A stretch of DNA of 64,000 nt from Streptomyces bicolor. GTDB lineage: Bacteria > Actinomycetota > Actinomycetes > Streptomycetales > Streptomycetaceae. The DNA lies in the NCBI RefSeq assembly GCF_000719285.1, contig NZ_JOFS01000013.1:1-64000 (forward strand). The letters are read 5' to 3'. Position 1 is the stretch's first letter; every line of letters starts with the position of its first letter. Positions 1-10,763 of this stretch are shown in pieces. The translations under genes were made by a program, and so were the position numbers. The notes beneath the pieces were generated by a model. That model saw only the letters and a list, made by a program, of their open reading frames with translations, made no database searches and was not told the DNA's origin.

Positions 1-94
1 GCCCGGTTACATTCCGAACCCGGAAGCTAAGCCTTACAGCGCCGATGGTACTGCAGGGGGGACCCTGTGGGAGAGTAGGACGCCGCCGAACTCC
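1..94 (+). rRNA. rrf: 5S ribosomal RNA, 3' part (5' end outside window)
   Basis: The first ~94 bases read as the 3' portion of an actinobacterial 5S rRNA: the C-C-G-A-A-C-C-C-G-G-A-A-G loop region, the GTACTGC helix and the terminal GGGAGAGTAGGACGCCGCCG strand are all recognisable. The 5' part lies before base 1, so the window begins at the end of an rRNA operon. A strong terminator follows directly. The exact 3' end is estimated. Confidence 0.93.
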
Positions 95-101
95 TTTTAA
101 T

Positions 102-143
102 GGGTTGGACCCGGAACTTTGGTTCCGGGTCCAACCCTTTTTT
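102..143 (+). terminator. Intrinsic terminator of the rRNA operon
   Basis: A perfect 16-bp inverted repeat (arms 102-117 and 122-137) with a 4-nt loop is followed by six T residues. This is the textbook Rho-independent form, unusual in Streptomyces where most hairpins lack the T run, and fits an rRNA operon end. Confidence 0.95.
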
Positions 144-189
144 GTTGGGCGTCACCTGAAGTTCACGTTGCGCAACGAACATCCCCCGT

Positions 190-867
190 ATGGGTACTGC
201 TGCAATGCTCAGGGCCGCCGGCGTCGGAGTCGGTGACGAGGTTGTCGTACCGGCCTTCGGGAACGTCGAAGTCGCCGAGGCTGTGGTCCTGGCCGGGGCG
301 CTGCCGGTGTTCGCCGACATAGATCCCGTGACCTATTGCCTTGATGCCCTCGCTGTCGAGGCAGCCGTCACTTCGCGGACAGCGGCCGTCGTCGCCGTAC
401 ACCGCTTCGGTCGGTCGGCCGATATCAAGCGGTTGCACGAGATCGGGCACCGGCATGGGCTGTTGGTGCTGGAGCAGGGCGAGTCCGAGTCTCCGTACGA
501 CGAGATTGCTCAGCGCCGGCAGCGGGCCTCGTATCTGGATGCGAAGTTGAAGGGTGTGCTCACGCCTGATGGTGGAGACGGGCACAGCTACCAGCAGTAC
601 GTCGTGCGCGTGCCGGGGAACGGGCGGCCGGATCGCGACGCGTTCGCACGGGCCGTGCGGGCCAGGGGAGTTGAGTGCCGGGTGCCGGTGAAGACGCCCG
701 TGCACCGGCTGCCTGAATTCCGGCGGTGTGTGTCCCTGCCGGAGACCGAACGGGCGGCCGATGAAACGTTGTCTCTTCCTGTAGACGCCTCTCTGACCAA
801 GCGGGACATGCAGCGGATCGTGTCCGCCTGCAACGCGCTGGGAGGACTGCTCCAGCCCGCCTTCTGA
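190..867 (+). pseudogene. Shortened DegT/DnrJ/EryC1/StrS aminotransferase relic
   Basis: The 225-residue frame matches the sugar-aminotransferase family in two blocks. Residues 1-95 carry the GTAAM..AAGVGVGDEVVVPAF and PVFADIDP segments and an HRFG motif, and residues ~105-220 carry the C-terminal GHSYQQYVVRV / PVHRLPEF region. Family members are ~370 residues. Here about 50 N-terminal residues are missing, and the central ~120 residues with the PLP-binding lysine are absent, apparently by in-frame deletion: the usual ED-A-A after LLVLE reads QGES and joins directly to the C-terminal part. It cannot be a normal PLP enzyme. The frame opens only at 160, just after the 5S terminator, and no good ribosome site precedes 190. 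It is either a decaying gene or a fragment kept for another role; the intact frame leaves that open. Confidence 0.6.
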
Positions 868-943
868 GGGTTTTGGAGCACGGGTGTGTTCGGGGTATGA
901 TCTATTCCGTTGCCGCGAGGGAAACTTCCCGAAATGGCAGCAG

Positions 944-1016
944 GCCCCTATAGCTCAGTCGGCAGAGCGTCTCCATGGTAAGGAGAAGGTCAACGGTTCG
1001 ATTCCGTTTGGGGGCT
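944..1016 (+). tRNA. tRNA-Thr (anticodon GGT)
   Basis: A 73-nt cloverleaf folds with acceptor arm 944-950/1009-1015 (one G-T wobble), a D arm with AGCTCAGTCGGCAGAGC, an anticodon stem TCTCC/GGAGA enclosing the loop ATGGTAA (anticodon GGT, reading ACC), and a T arm with GGTTCGATTCC. The discriminator is T. CCA is not encoded. A terminator hairpin follows after 9 nt. Confidence 0.96.
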
Positions 1017-1025
1017 CCGGACAGG

Positions 1026-1057
1026 AAAGGCCCCGCCCATTCGGGCGGGGCCTTTTT
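1026..1057. terminator. Terminator shared by tRNA-Thr and osaC
   Basis: Perfect 13-bp stem (1026-1038 / 1043-1055) with a 4-nt loop and a T run on the plus strand. It lies between the tRNA and the convergent end of osaC, so it can stop transcription from both sides. Confidence 0.85.
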
Positions 1058-1081
1058 CGTACCCTTCTGCCGGTTTCCGCC

Positions 1082-3832
1082 TCAGTCCTTGTGGATGCCC
1101 GGGACGCGCATCGCCAGGATGGCCATGTCGTCGGATGGGGCGTCCGAGGCGAAGCGTTCGACCGCGCGCATGATGCGGGCCGCCACCGCGCCGGCCGTCA
1201 GGCCCGTGCAGGTGGTCAGGACATCGGTGAGGCCGTCGTCGCCCAGCATGCGGCTGCCTTCGCGGCGTTCGGTGACGCCGTCCGTGACGCAGAGGAGGAC
1301 ATCGCCGGGGTCGAGGGTGACCGTCTGTTCGTAGAGTTCCAGGTCGTCCATGACGCCGAGCAGCGGCTGGGGTTCAGCGGCCGGTTCGACCGAGCCGTCC
1401 TGGCGCAGGCGGAGGGGGAGCGGGTGGCCGGCGCAGACCACCTTCAGTTCCGCGCTGCCGTCCTCCTGCGGCCTCAACTCGCCGTAGAGGAGCGTCAGGA
1501 AGCGGCTGCGGGCGCCCTCGTCGAGGATCGCGGAGTTGAGGCGCTCCAGCACCGCCGGGCCGCTGAGGCCCTCTCTGGCCAGGAGGCGCAGGGCGTGCCG
1601 GGCGAGGCCTGTGACCGCCGCCGCGTTCGGGCCCGTACCGCAGACGTCGCCGATGGCGAAGCCGTACGCGCCGTCGCTGATCGGGAAGAGGTCGTAGAAG
1701 TCGCCGCCGACCTCGTTGCCCTCGCCGGCGGCACGGTAGATGACCTCGACCTCGACGCCGTCGATCTCGGGGAGCTCGGGGGGCAGGAGGCTGCGCTGGA
1801 GGGACTGGCTGATGGCCGTGCGCTCGGAGTAGAGGCGGGCGTTGTCCAGGGCCAGGGCGGCCCTTCGCGAGAGGTCCTCCGCCAACTCCAGGATTTCCTG
1901 GCGGAAGTGTTCGTCCGTCGGTTTGCCGAGGGTCAGCATGCCGATGACTCGGTTGCGGGCGACCAGCGGGAGGACGACCGTCTCGCCACCGACCGCGGAG
2001 GCCGTGGCCAGAGTGGGGCCGATGCCCGCGCTGATGCGGCCGACGGGCTCGCCCAGGCCCAGGCTGCGCATGGAGGTGCGCAGGGCGGCCTGGTGTGCGG
2101 ACTCGGCGGGGGCCGACCAGACGCGGGCGCCGGGGGTGGCGATCGGTTCCGGTGGGGGGATCTTCGAGAGCAACGACTTGATGCCGTCGATGAGTTCCTC
2201 GTCCTCGTGCAGGACGTACGACAGGTATGGCTCCGAGGCCTGGTCGGCGATCGTGTAGACCGCGCACCAGGTGGCCAGGGTCGGGACCGTCATCTGGGCC
2301 ATCAGGGCCAGGGTCTGGTCGCGGTCCAGGGTGCCGGCGAGGAGGTCGGAGGCCTCGACGAGGAAGCTGAGGGAGCCTCGGCGCAGGCGTTCGAGTTCGC
2401 CGAGGCGGGCCGACTCGACCGCCAGCGCGATGCGGTCGGCGGCGAACTGGAGGCGCAGCGCCTCCTCGTTGGAGTATCTGCTGGGCGCCTCGGCGGCGAC
2501 GCCGAGGGAGCCGGTGAGGCGGCCCTCGACCTTCAGCGGGACCGTGACGACCGAGCGCATGCCGGTGCCCCGCAGCAGGGGTACGGCACCGGGGACCATG
2601 GTGAGGTCCTCGTGGACCGCCGGCATACGGGCCGAGCCGTAGCGGCCGGGACCCGCCTCGACGGGCACGCGCGCGAAGCGCTGCCGGGCGGAGGGCAGGC
2701 CGGTCGAGGCGCGGACCTCCAGCTCGGTTTCGTCGTCCGTCGCGAGGAGCAGGAAGGCGGAGTCGCCGTCGAGCATGTCGCGGGCGCGCTCCACCGTGCG
2801 CTGGAGGAGGCCGTCCAGGTCGTCCGGGGCGGGGGAGCCGATGAACACCTCGAAGGGGTCGGTGCTCTGGGCCTCGGAGGTGGTGGAGGTGTCGGAGGCC
2901 GGGATGCGCAACGGGGTCTGCAGGACGGCGCGTTCGTGGTCGCGGACCAGGAGGCAGACCGTGGAGGGTTCGCCGCCGGTGTCGCGGACGCGGAGGTGGG
3001 AGGCGTAGACCGGTGTGACGCGGCCGTTGGAGCCCCTTATGCCGTAGCTGCCCTCCCAGCGGGAGAGTTGGAGCGCCTCCGCGATGCCGGTGCTGGTGCC
3101 CGGGGTGTGCGGCCAGGCCGCGAGGTCGGTCAGAGGCTTGCCGGTGACCTGCTCGGCCGCATAGCCGAAGAGATCCTCCGCGTCCTCGTTCCAGGACGAG
3201 ATGGCGCCCGTACGGTCGATCTGGACCACGGCGACGCGGACGCGGCCGTCGGCGAGCGGGAGGAGGTCGGAGGGCAGGGACGGCCCTGCCGCGCGGGTGC
3301 CCACCGGGCGTTCGGGGAGATCGAGTCGGAACCAGACCTGCTTGTGCGTGGGCGTGTACTCGACACCCCAGCGGCCGGCCAGGGCCGCGCACAGCTGGAG
3401 GCCGCGGCCGCCCTCGCGGTCGGGGCTGCCCATGTTGACGGGCGAGCCCTGGAGGGGGATCTCGCGCTCCGGATACCGGTCGGCCACCTCGATCCGTACA
3501 CCGTCTTCACTGCGCAGGCACAGGACGTCCGCGGAGGTGCCCGCGTGTACGACGGCGTTGGTCACCAGTTCACTGGTGAGGACTACGGCGTCGTCGACGA
3601 TGTCGGCGAAGCCCCAGCCCTGGAGGGTGTCGCGGACGAAGGAGCGGGCGCTCGCGACCGATCGCCCGACGGGATCGAAGCTGGCTGCCGCGCGCGCGGT
3701 GATCACAGAACTCCTCGTCCGGTTGTCAACGTGCAGGGCCCCGTGGCCGAGCGGGTCGCGCCGCTGGTGCGGCATGTGCGCGCCCGTCGGCCGGTCCGGG
3801 GATGGTCCCCCCGGGATCAGTCCGGTGGTCAT
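1082..3832 (-). CDS. osaC: OsaC-type multidomain regulator: anti-sigma kinase, PAS, GAF and PP2C phosphatase
   Basis: The 916-residue protein has, in order, an RsbW-like HATPase (about 50-172, N-box ELVTNAVVHAG, glycine box GGRGLQL), a PAS domain (195-300), two GAF-like regions (335-475, 490-665) and a C-terminal SpoIIE/RsbU PP2C phosphatase (690-910, with GGDFYD, GDVCGTGP and CVTDGVTE metal-site motifs). Family knowledge: in S. coelicolor OsaC sits next to osaAB and returns sigma-B activity to pre-stress levels after osmotic shock, combining anti-sigma binding with phosphatase output on an anti-anti-sigma factor. It diverges from osaA across a 377-bp spacer. The start is uncertain; an internal ATG at 3775 (residue 20) would remove only a Pro-rich extension. 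Confidence 0.93.
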   Translation of the reverse strand: MTTGLIPGGPSPDRPTGAHMPHQRRDPLGHGALHVDNRTRSSVITARAAASFDPVGRSVASARSFVRDTLQGWGFADIVDDAVVLTSELVTNAVVHAGTSADVLCLRSEDGVRIEVADRYPEREIPLQGSPVNMGSPDREGGRGLQLCAALAGRWGVEYTPTHKQVWFRLDLPERPVGTRAAGPSLPSDLLPLADGRVRVAVVQIDRTGAISSWNEDAEDLFGYAAEQVTGKPLTDLAAWPHTPGTSTGIAEALQLSRWEGSYGIRGSNGRVTPVYASHLRVRDTGGEPSTVCLLVRDHERAVLQTPLRIPASDTSTTSEAQSTDPFEVFIGSPAPDDLDGLLQRTVERARDMLDGDSAFLLLATDDETELEVRASTGLPSARQRFARVPVEAGPGRYGSARMPAVHEDLTMVPGAVPLLRGTGMRSVVTVPLKVEGRLTGSLGVAAEAPSRYSNEEALRLQFAADRIALAVESARLGELERLRRGSLSFLVEASDLLAGTLDRDQTLALMAQMTVPTLATWCAVYTIADQASEPYLSYVLHEDEELIDGIKSLLSKIPPPEPIATPGARVWSAPAESAHQAALRTSMRSLGLGEPVGRISAGIGPTLATASAVGGETVVLPLVARNRVIGMLTLGKPTDEHFRQEILELAEDLSRRAALALDNARLYSERTAISQSLQRSLLPPELPEIDGVEVEVIYRAAGEGNEVGGDFYDLFPISDGAYGFAIGDVCGTGPNAAAVTGLARHALRLLAREGLSGPAVLERLNSAILDEGARSRFLTLLYGELRPQEDGSAELKVVCAGHPLPLRLRQDGSVEPAAEPQPLLGVMDDLELYEQTVTLDPGDVLLCVTDGVTERREGSRMLGDDGLTDVLTTCTGLTAGAVAARIMRAVERFASDAPSDDMAILAMRVPGIHKD

Positions 3833-4209
3833 GTCCGGCTGCCCCTCCGATGCCCGCTCGTGCTCCTCCTGTCACCGCCCAGGCCGGACGGGACCGGCGC
3901 GGCTGGACAGCCGCATGCAAGGTTACTTACCTTCGCCGTCCATGCGGATGCCGGTCGGCAGTGTTTCCGTCCGGAGGGTGTGCGGAGGGTGTGCGAAGCT
4001 GCCGAACTGTTATGGCCGGGTTCAGCAGGGGTGAAACACTGGGCAAGCTTCTTGTGAAGGTCCGGGCAGGCTGAGTGTCGTTCGCGTATCGCGGGCAGCA
4101 GCACGTGGTGTGGCCTGGTATATCCGGCAGGAATACCCAGCGGTAGTGGGTACGCCGGCAGTAGAACCCGAGCACAGCAGTAACGGTCGACCCCTGCGGG
4201 AGGGACACA
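3833..4209. promoter_or_regulatory. Divergent osaC / osaA intergenic region
   Basis: This 377-bp gap carries no convincing gene and must hold the promoters of both divergent genes. GGGTAC (plus, 4148-4153) and GGGTAT (minus, 4138-4133) resemble sigma-B -10 boxes, but neither has a GNNT element at 14-16 bp, so no promoter is assigned. GGGAGGG at 4199-4205 is the ribosome site of osaA. Confidence 0.5.
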
Positions 4210-7200
4210 GTGGAGTCTGGCGCAGCGACGCGGGGCACTAAGACGCGCGCGAAAGGCGGACCGTCCCTGAGGAACGAGCGCAAGACGCGTGGTGGGACCA
4301 CTGCCGTGGACACGGCTGCCCTGAACCGGCTGCTGACGGCCCTGGTGTCGATGCGCGACGGGAACTTCCGGAAACGGCTCACCGTGTCCGGGGACGGCGT
4401 GATGTCGGAGATCGCCGCGGTTTTCAACGAGGTCGCCGACCGCAATCTCCATCTGACGGGTGAGCTGGCGCGCGTGCGGCGCATGGTCGGGCGCGAGGGC
4501 AAGCTCACCGAGCGGCTCGAGACGGGCGCCTGTGAGGGCTCCTGGGCGGCCGCCGTCGACAACTCCAACGCCCTGGTCGACGACCTCGTACGGCCCGTGT
4601 CCGAGGTCGGCCGGGTGCTGTCCGCGGTGGCCGACGGTGATCTGTCGCCGCGTATGGAACTGCGCACGCAGACGCAGGACGGGTCCGGGCATCCGCTGCG
4701 GGGCGAGTTCCTCAAGGTCGGGCGGACTGTAAACAACCTTGTCGATCAGCTGTCGACGTTCACCGACGAGGTCACGCGTGTGGCCAGCGAGGTGGGCACC
4801 GAGGGCAAGCTCGGCGGGCAGGCACGCGTGCGTGGCATGTCGGGTTCGTGGAAGGACCTCACGGACTCCGTCAACACGATGGCGTACCGGTTGACGGCCC
4901 AGGTGCGGGACATCGCGCTGGTGACCACGGCGGTCGCCAAGGGTGACCTGTCCCGCAAGGTCACGGTTCACGTGGCCGGTGAGATGCTCGAACTGAAGAA
5001 CACTGTCAACACGATGGTGGACCAGCTGTCGTCGTTCTCCTCCGAGGTGACGCGAGTCGCGCGCGAGGTGGGTACCGAGGGTGAGCTCGGCGGGCAGGCG
5101 CAGGTGCCGGGTGTGGCCGGTGTGTGGAAGGACCTCACCGATTCGGTGAACCTCATGGCCGGCAACCTGACCGCACAGGTGCGCGGTATCGCCCAGGTGA
5201 CGACGGCGGTGGCCAACGGTGATCTGTCGCAGAAGGTGACCGTGTCGGCCCGGGGTGAGGTCGCCCAGCTCGCGGACACGATCAACCAGATGACCGAGAC
5301 GCTGCGGATCTTCGCGGACGAGGTCACGCGCGTGGCCAACGAGGTCGGTGCCGAGGGGCGGCTGGGCGGTCAGGCGAACGTGCCGGGTGCGGCGGGGACG
5401 TGGAAGGACCTGACGGACTCCGTCAACACCGTGTTCCGGAACCTGACCATTCAGGTGCGTGACATCGCCACGGTCACGACGGCGGTGGCCAGTGGTGACC
5501 TGTCGCAGAAGGTCACGGTCGACGTGGCCGGCGAGATGCTGGAGCTGAAGAACACCGTCAACGGCATGGTCGACCAGCTGTCCGCGTTCGGTTCCGAGGT
5601 CACGCGTGTCGCTCGTGAGGTCGGTGTCGAGGGTGAGCTCGGCGGGCAGGCGCAGGTGCCGGGTGCGGCGGGGACGTGGAAGGACCTGACGGACTCCGTC
5701 AACACCGCGTTCCGGAACCTCACCGGACAGGTGAGGAACATCGCGCAGGTGACCACGGCCGTGGCCAACGGTGACCTGTCGCAGAAGGTCACCGTGGACG
5801 TCTCCGGCGAGATGCTCCAGCTGAAGAACACCGTGAACACGATGGTGGACCAGCTGTCGTCCTTCGCCGACCAGGTCACGCGGATGGCCCGGGACGTCGG
5901 CACGGAGGGGCGGCTGGGCGGTCAGGCGGTCGTACCGGGTGTGGCCGGTACGTGGAAGGAGCTCACCGACTCCGTCAACGGAATGGCAGGGAACCTCACC
6001 GCCCAGGTGCGCAACATCGCGCAGGTCACCACTGCGGTGGCGCGCGGTGACCTGTCCCAGAAGATCGACGTGGATGCGCGCGGCGAGATCCTGGAGCTGA
6101 AGAACACCATCAACACGATGGTCGACCAGCTCTCCGGCTTCGCCGACCAGGTGACCCGGGTCGCCCGTGAGGTGGGCACCGAGGGCCGCCTCGGCGGTCA
6201 GGCGCAGGTGCCCGGCGTCGCCGGTGTGTGGCGGGACCTGACCGACTCCGTGAACGGAATGGCAGGAAACCTCACCGCCCAGGTGCGCAACATCGCGCAG
6301 GTCGCCACCGCGGTGGCCCGTGGTGACCTTTCGCAGAAGATCACCGTTGACGCGCGCGGCGAGATCCTGGAGCTCAAGAACACGCTGAACACGATGGTGG
6401 ACCAGCTGTCGTCGTTCGCGGAGGAGGTCACCAGGGTCGCCCGTGAGGTGGGTACGGAAGGCCAGCTCGGCGGCCAGGCCGAGGTGCAGGGCGTCTCCGG
6501 CACCTGGAAGGACCTCACCCAGTCCGTGAACTTCATGGCGAACAACCTGACCATCCAGGTGCGTCAGATCGCCGAGGTCACCACCGCGGTCGCCAAGGGC
6601 GACCTGTCCAAGAAGATCACCGTCGACGCCAAGGGCGAGATCCTCGAGCTCGTCACGACCGTCAACACGATGGTCGACCAGCTGTCCAGCTTCGCCGAGC
6701 AGGTGACCCGGGTGGCCCGTGAGGTGGGCACCGAAGGCATTCTGGGCGGCCAGGCGCACGTTCCGGGTGTCACGGGCATCTGGAAGGACCTGAGCGGCAA
6801 CGTGAACCTGATGGCCAAGAACCTGACCATGCAGGTGCGGAACATCTCCCAGGTCGCGGCGGCCGTCGCCAACGGTGACCTGACGCGGACGGTGACGATC
6901 GAGGCCCGTGGTGAAGTCGCGCAGCTCGCCGACACCTTCAACACGATGGTGAAGACGCTGAGTTCGTTCGCCGACCAGGTCACCAAGGTGGCCCGTGAAG
7001 TGGGCACTGACGGGATCCTCGGTGGTCAGGCGCATGTGCCGGGTGTTGCGGGCACGTGGAAGGACCTGACCGAGTCCGTGAACCAGATGGCGTCCAACCT
7101 GACCGGTCAGGTGCGCAACATCGCCATGGTCACCACCGCCATCGCCAAGGGCGACCTGACCAAGAAGATCGACATCGACGCCCGCGGCGAGATCCTCGAG

Positions 7201-9684
7201 CTCAAGACGACGATCAACACGATGGTCGACCAGCTGTCGTCCTTCGCCGAGGAGGTCACCCGAGTCGCCCGAGAGGTGGGCACCGAGGGACAGCTCGGCG
7301 GCCAGGCACGCGTGCGCGACGTCGACGGCACCTGGCGCGACCTCACCGAGTCCGTGAACGAAATGGCAGGAAACCTTACCCGGCAGGTGCGTGCCATCGC
7401 GCGCGTGGCGACCGCGGTGACCCGGGGTGACCTGAACCTGAAGATCGACGTCGACGCGTCCGGCGAGATCCAGGAACTGCAGGACTACATCAACAAGATG
7501 ATCGCCAACCTGCGCGACACGACGATCGCCAACAAGGAGCAGGACTGGCTCAAGGGCAACCTCGCCCGGATCTCGGCGCTGATGCAGGGCCGCCGCGACC
7601 TGGAGGACGTGGCCTCGCTGATCATGAGCGAGCTGACCCCGGTCGTGTCCGCGCAGCACGGCGCGTTCTTCCTGACGATGCCGCTGGTCGACGGCAAGGA
7701 CATGAGCGCGGAGGGCGAGGACCAGTACGAGCTGCGGATGCTGGGGTCGTACGCCTACTCGATGGGTTCCATGCCCACGTCGTTCCGGCCTGGCGAGGGG
7801 CTGATCGGGACGGCCGCGATGGAGAAGCGCACGATCCTCGTGGAGAACGCGCCGAGCGGCTATCTGAAGATCTCCTCCGGGCTCGGCGAAGCACCGCCGG
7901 CGCAGGTGATCGTCCTTCCGGTGCTCTTCGAGGGCAAGGTGCTCGGTGTGATCGAGCTGGCCTCCTTCACCCCGTTCACGCAGATCCAGAAGGACTTCCT
8001 CAACCAGATCGCCGAGATGATCGCGACCAGCGTCAACACCATCTCGGTCAACACCAAGACCGAGGTGCTGCTGAAGCAGTCGCAGGAGCTGACCGAGCAA
8101 CTGAGGGAGCGGTCCGAGGAGTTGGAGAACCGGCAGAAGGCCCTCCAGGCGTCCAACGCCGAACTGGAGGAGAAGGCCGAGCTGCTGGCCCGGCAGAACC
8201 GCGACATCGAGGTCAAGAACACCGAGATCGAGGAGGCGCGGCAGGTCCTGGAGGAGCGCGCCGAGCAACTCGCGGTCTCCATGCGCTACAAGAGCGAGTT
8301 CCTCGCCAACATGTCGCACGAGCTGCGTACGCCGCTCAACTCGCTGCTCATCCTGGCCAAGCTGCTGGCCGACAACGCCGAGGGCAATCTCTCGCCGAAG
8401 CAGGTCGAGTTCGCCGAGACCATCCACGGCGCCGGTTCCGACCTGCTCCAGCTGATCAACGACATCCTGGACCTGTCGAAGGTCGAGGCGGGCAAGATGG
8501 ATGTCTCGCCGACCCGGATCGCGCTCGTCCAGCTCGTCGACTACGTGGAGGCCACCTTCCGGCCGCTGACCGCGGAGAAGGGCCTGGACCTGTCGGTACG
8601 GGTCTCGCCGGAGCTGCCCGCCACGCTGCACACCGACGAGCAGCGGCTGCTGCAGGTGCTGCGCAACCTGCTGTCCAACGCGGTGAAGTTCACCGACTCC
8701 GGATCGGTCGAGCTGGTCATCCGGCCCGCCGGGGCGGACGTCCCGATGAAGATCCGGGAGCAACTGCTGGAGGCCGGTTCGCTCACCGAGGCGGACGCGC
8801 CGCTGATCGCGTTCTCCGTGACCGACACCGGCATCGGGATCGCGGCCAGCAAGATGCGGGTGATCTTCGAGGCCTTCAAGCAGGCGGACGGCACGACCAG
8901 CCGCAAGTACGGCGGGACGGGGCTGGGGCTGTCCATCTCGCGGGAGATCGCGCAGCTGCTCGGCGGCGAGATCCACGCGCAGAGCGAGCCGGGACGCGGC
9001 TCGACGTTCACGCTGTATTTGCCGCTGCACCCCAGCGAACTGCCACCGCACGGCTACCAGCAGCAGCTGCCCCCTCTCGACGCGGGTGACCTGGTGGCCT
9101 CCGCTGCCGACCTGTCGGAGCTGTCCGACGTGGAGATCGAGACGCCGGCCGAGGTGCGGTCGTACCGGGAGACGCAGAACGGCGCCGCCGCGCTCTTCAG
9201 GCGCCGTCGCAGGGCGGTGCACGAGCTGGAGCAGCGGCCCGCGCAGCAGGAGCAGTGGTCGGCCGCCGAGCAGCAGACGGTGCCGCAGCCGCTGCGGGGC
9301 GTCCGGTTCGGCGGCGAGAAGGTGCTCATCGTCGACGACGACATCCGCAACGTCTTCGCGCTGACCAGCGTCCTGGAGCAGCACGGCCTGTCCGTGCTGT
9401 ACGCCGAGAACGGCCGCGAGGGCATCGAGGTGCTGGAGCAGCACGACGACGTGGCGGTCGTCCTGATGGACATCATGATGCCCGAGATGGACGGGTACGC
9501 GACGACCACGGCGATCCGCAGGATGCCGCAGTTCGCCGGACTGCCGATCATCGCGCTGACCGCCAAGGCGATGAAGGGCGACCGGGAGAAGGCGATCGAG
9601 TCGGGAGCTTCCGACTACGTGACGAAGCCGGTCGATCCCGATCATCTGCTGGCGGTGATGAACCAGTGGATGAGGGAGCAGTGA
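4210..9684 (+). CDS. osaA: OsaA-type giant hybrid histidine kinase with HAMP array
   Basis: The 1824-residue soluble kinase contains an N-terminal array of twelve HAMP-like units (to about residue 1110; ten of them exactly 92 residues long), a GAF domain (~1115-1260), a long coiled coil (~1275-1365), HisKA with SHELRTP (His1370), HATPase_c with DTGIGIA and GGTGLGLS, and a C-terminal receiver domain whose phosphoacceptor in LMDIMMP is Asp1754. There are no membrane segments. Family knowledge: S. coelicolor OsaA is required for osmoadaptation, and HAMP-array hybrid kinases resemble fungal Nik1/Os-1 group III osmosensors. The GTG start at 4210 follows a strong GGGAGGG site. Its separate response regulator OsaB lies 244 bp downstream. 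Confidence 0.95.
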   Translation: MESGAATRGTKTRAKGGPSLRNERKTRGGTTAVDTAALNRLLTALVSMRDGNFRKRLTVSGDGVMSEIAAVFNEVADRNLHLTGELARVRRMVGREGKLTERLETGACEGSWAAAVDNSNALVDDLVRPVSEVGRVLSAVADGDLSPRMELRTQTQDGSGHPLRGEFLKVGRTVNNLVDQLSTFTDEVTRVASEVGTEGKLGGQARVRGMSGSWKDLTDSVNTMAYRLTAQVRDIALVTTAVAKGDLSRKVTVHVAGEMLELKNTVNTMVDQLSSFSSEVTRVAREVGTEGELGGQAQVPGVAGVWKDLTDSVNLMAGNLTAQVRGIAQVTTAVANGDLSQKVTVSARGEVAQLADTINQMTETLRIFADEVTRVANEVGAEGRLGGQANVPGAAGTWKDLTDSVNTVFRNLTIQVRDIATVTTAVASGDLSQKVTVDVAGEMLELKNTVNGMVDQLSAFGSEVTRVAREVGVEGELGGQAQVPGAAGTWKDLTDSVNTAFRNLTGQVRNIAQVTTAVANGDLSQKVTVDVSGEMLQLKNTVNTMVDQLSSFADQVTRMARDVGTEGRLGGQAVVPGVAGTWKELTDSVNGMAGNLTAQVRNIAQVTTAVARGDLSQKIDVDARGEILELKNTINTMVDQLSGFADQVTRVAREVGTEGRLGGQAQVPGVAGVWRDLTDSVNGMAGNLTAQVRNIAQVATAVARGDLSQKITVDARGEILELKNTLNTMVDQLSSFAEEVTRVAREVGTEGQLGGQAEVQGVSGTWKDLTQSVNFMANNLTIQVRQIAEVTTAVAKGDLSKKITVDAKGEILELVTTVNTMVDQLSSFAEQVTRVAREVGTEGILGGQAHVPGVTGIWKDLSGNVNLMAKNLTMQVRNISQVAAAVANGDLTRTVTIEARGEVAQLADTFNTMVKTLSSFADQVTKVAREVGTDGILGGQAHVPGVAGTWKDLTESVNQMASNLTGQVRNIAMVTTAIAKGDLTKKIDIDARGEILELKTTINTMVDQLSSFAEEVTRVAREVGTEGQLGGQARVRDVDGTWRDLTESVNEMAGNLTRQVRAIARVATAVTRGDLNLKIDVDASGEIQELQDYINKMIANLRDTTIANKEQDWLKGNLARISALMQGRRDLEDVASLIMSELTPVVSAQHGAFFLTMPLVDGKDMSAEGEDQYELRMLGSYAYSMGSMPTSFRPGEGLIGTAAMEKRTILVENAPSGYLKISSGLGEAPPAQVIVLPVLFEGKVLGVIELASFTPFTQIQKDFLNQIAEMIATSVNTISVNTKTEVLLKQSQELTEQLRERSEELENRQKALQASNAELEEKAELLARQNRDIEVKNTEIEEARQVLEERAEQLAVSMRYKSEFLANMSHELRTPLNSLLILAKLLADNAEGNLSPKQVEFAETIHGAGSDLLQLINDILDLSKVEAGKMDVSPTRIALVQLVDYVEATFRPLTAEKGLDLSVRVSPELPATLHTDEQRLLQVLRNLLSNAVKFTDSGSVELVIRPAGADVPMKIREQLLEAGSLTEADAPLIAFSVTDTGIGIAASKMRVIFEAFKQADGTTSRKYGGTGLGLSISREIAQLLGGEIHAQSEPGRGSTFTLYLPLHPSELPPHGYQQQLPPLDAGDLVASAADLSELSDVEIETPAEVRSYRETQNGAAALFRRRRRAVHELEQRPAQQEQWSAAEQQTVPQPLRGVRFGGEKVLIVDDDIRNVFALTSVLEQHGLSVLYAENGREGIEVLEQHDDVAVVLMDIMMPEMDGYATTTAIRRMPQFAGLPIIALTAKAMKGDREKAIESGASDYVTKPVDPDHLLAVMNQWMREQ
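4921..7680 (+). repeat. Ten in-frame 276-bp tandem repeats encoding HAMP units of OsaA
   Basis: Units begin at 4921, 5197, 5473, 5749, 6025, 6301, 6577, 6853, 7129 and 7405, each exactly 276 bp (92 codons) apart with no indels. Each starts with VTTAVA-type codons followed by GDLS/GDLT, then GE-x-x-E/Q-L. An earlier, more divergent unit near 4615 carries a ten-residue insertion. The last unit decays into the linker before the GAF domain. Confidence 0.9.
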
Positions 9685-9928
9685 CAGGAACCAACAGCGT
9701 TCACACGCAGTTGCTGACTCAGTGTGCTCGAAGCCGTGTAGAAGTGCGGTATTCGGGGAACCTTCTGGTCTCCTGCTGCGTTTCTGCTACGTGCACAGTG
9801 ACATCGCGGTGACAGGGTGTGGCGACAGGCGGGGTGCGGCTACCATGACCGGCACGAGGGCGGGCGGCGTAAGGGAGCCGTCCCCTGGGGCGGAGCCCGG
9901 TGCACTGCCGGGGCGAGGAGGGCGGGCC

Positions 9929-10609
9929 ATGGTGCAGAAGGCCAAGATCCTCCTGGTCGATGACCGGCCGGAGAATCTGCTGGCGCTGGAGGCGATCCTC
10001 TCTGCGCTCGATCAGACCCTGGTGCGGGCATCGTCCGGGGAGGAAGCGCTCAAAGCACTGCTGACGGACGACTTCGCGGTCATTCTGCTGGACGTCCAGA
10101 TGCCGGGAATGGACGGTTTCGAAACCGCCGCGCACATCAAGCGGCGGGAACGGACCCGGGACATCCCGATCATCTTCCTCACCGCGATCAACCACGGCCC
10201 GCACCACACCTTCCGCGGCTACGCGGCGGGCGCGGTTGACTACATCTCCAAGCCGTTCGACCCGTGGGTGCTGCGGGCGAAGGTCTCCGTGTTCGTCGAG
10301 CTGTACATGAAGAACTGCCAGCTGCGCGAGCAGGCGGCGCTGCTGCGGCTCCAGTTGGAGGGCGGCGGCAAGGCCGCGGGCGGCGACTCCAAGGAGCCGG
10401 CGGGGCTGCTCGCCGAGTTGTCGGCGCGGCTCGCGGCCGTCGAGGAGCAGGCCGAGGCGCTGTCCAAGCAGCTCGACGACGAGTCGGCGGACGCGGCGGC
10501 GGTGGCCACGGCGGCCCATCTCGAACGCAAACTCACGGGGTTGCGGCGGGCGCTGGACGCGCTGGAGCCGGGCACCGGGAGCACCTCCTCGGTCCCCTCG
10601 CAGAACTGA
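9929..10609 (+). CDS. osaB: OsaB-type response regulator with coiled-coil output
   Basis: The 226-residue protein starts with a receiver domain (LLVDDRPENLLALEAIL, phosphoacceptor Asp in ILLDVQMPGMDGFE, conserved Lys in YISKPFDP) and ends, instead of with a DNA-binding domain, with a long Ala/Glu/Leu-rich coiled coil (about 125-215). Family knowledge: OsaB is the essential partner of OsaA in S. coelicolor osmoadaptation. The ATG at 9929 is preceded by GAGGAGGGCGGG and begins directly at the receiver fold; the frame runs open further upstream, but without a receiver-like sequence. The likely output is protein-protein contact rather than direct DNA binding. Confidence 0.94.
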   Translation: MVQKAKILLVDDRPENLLALEAILSALDQTLVRASSGEEALKALLTDDFAVILLDVQMPGMDGFETAAHIKRRERTRDIPIIFLTAINHGPHHTFRGYAAGAVDYISKPFDPWVLRAKVSVFVELYMKNCQLREQAALLRLQLEGGGKAAGGDSKEPAGLLAELSARLAAVEEQAEALSKQLDDESADAAAVATAAHLERKLTGLRRALDALEPGTGSTSSVPSQN

Positions 10610-10757
10610 CCTCGCGATGGCGTCGGTTGGCCGGCGAGCGACGCCGAATTGTCCTGTGTGTGACCGGTCCGTGAACCGGCGTCAGTTCGCTGCCTCCGCA
10701 AGGGCGACACGAACGGGTGAAGCAGTGGGCACACGTGTCCACTGTCTTCTCCACCGG

Positions 10758-10763
10758 TAACCT
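10758..10763 (+). promoter_or_regulatory. -10 box TAACCT for leaderless ftsK
   Basis: TAACCT ends 7 nt before the ATG at 10771, which would place the transcription start at the A of the start codon. No good -35 is visible. It supports 10771 over the GTG at 10717. Confidence 0.45.

Noticed and set aside
884..4057. Long plus-strand open frame through tRNA-Thr and opposite osaC
   Set aside because: It reads through a tRNA and a terminator and is antisense to osaC, which has clear HATPase, PAS, GAF and PP2C domains.
4133..4153. Sigma-B promoters in the osaC/osaA gap (GGGTAC, GGGTAT)
   Set aside because: Neither has GNNT at 14-16 bp spacing.
3829..9645. Very long minus-strand open frame (1938 codons) opposite osaA
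   Set aside because: It is antisense to the HAMP array and its His/Arg/Leu/Asp-rich translation is what high-GC shadow frames give; osaA has full domain support.
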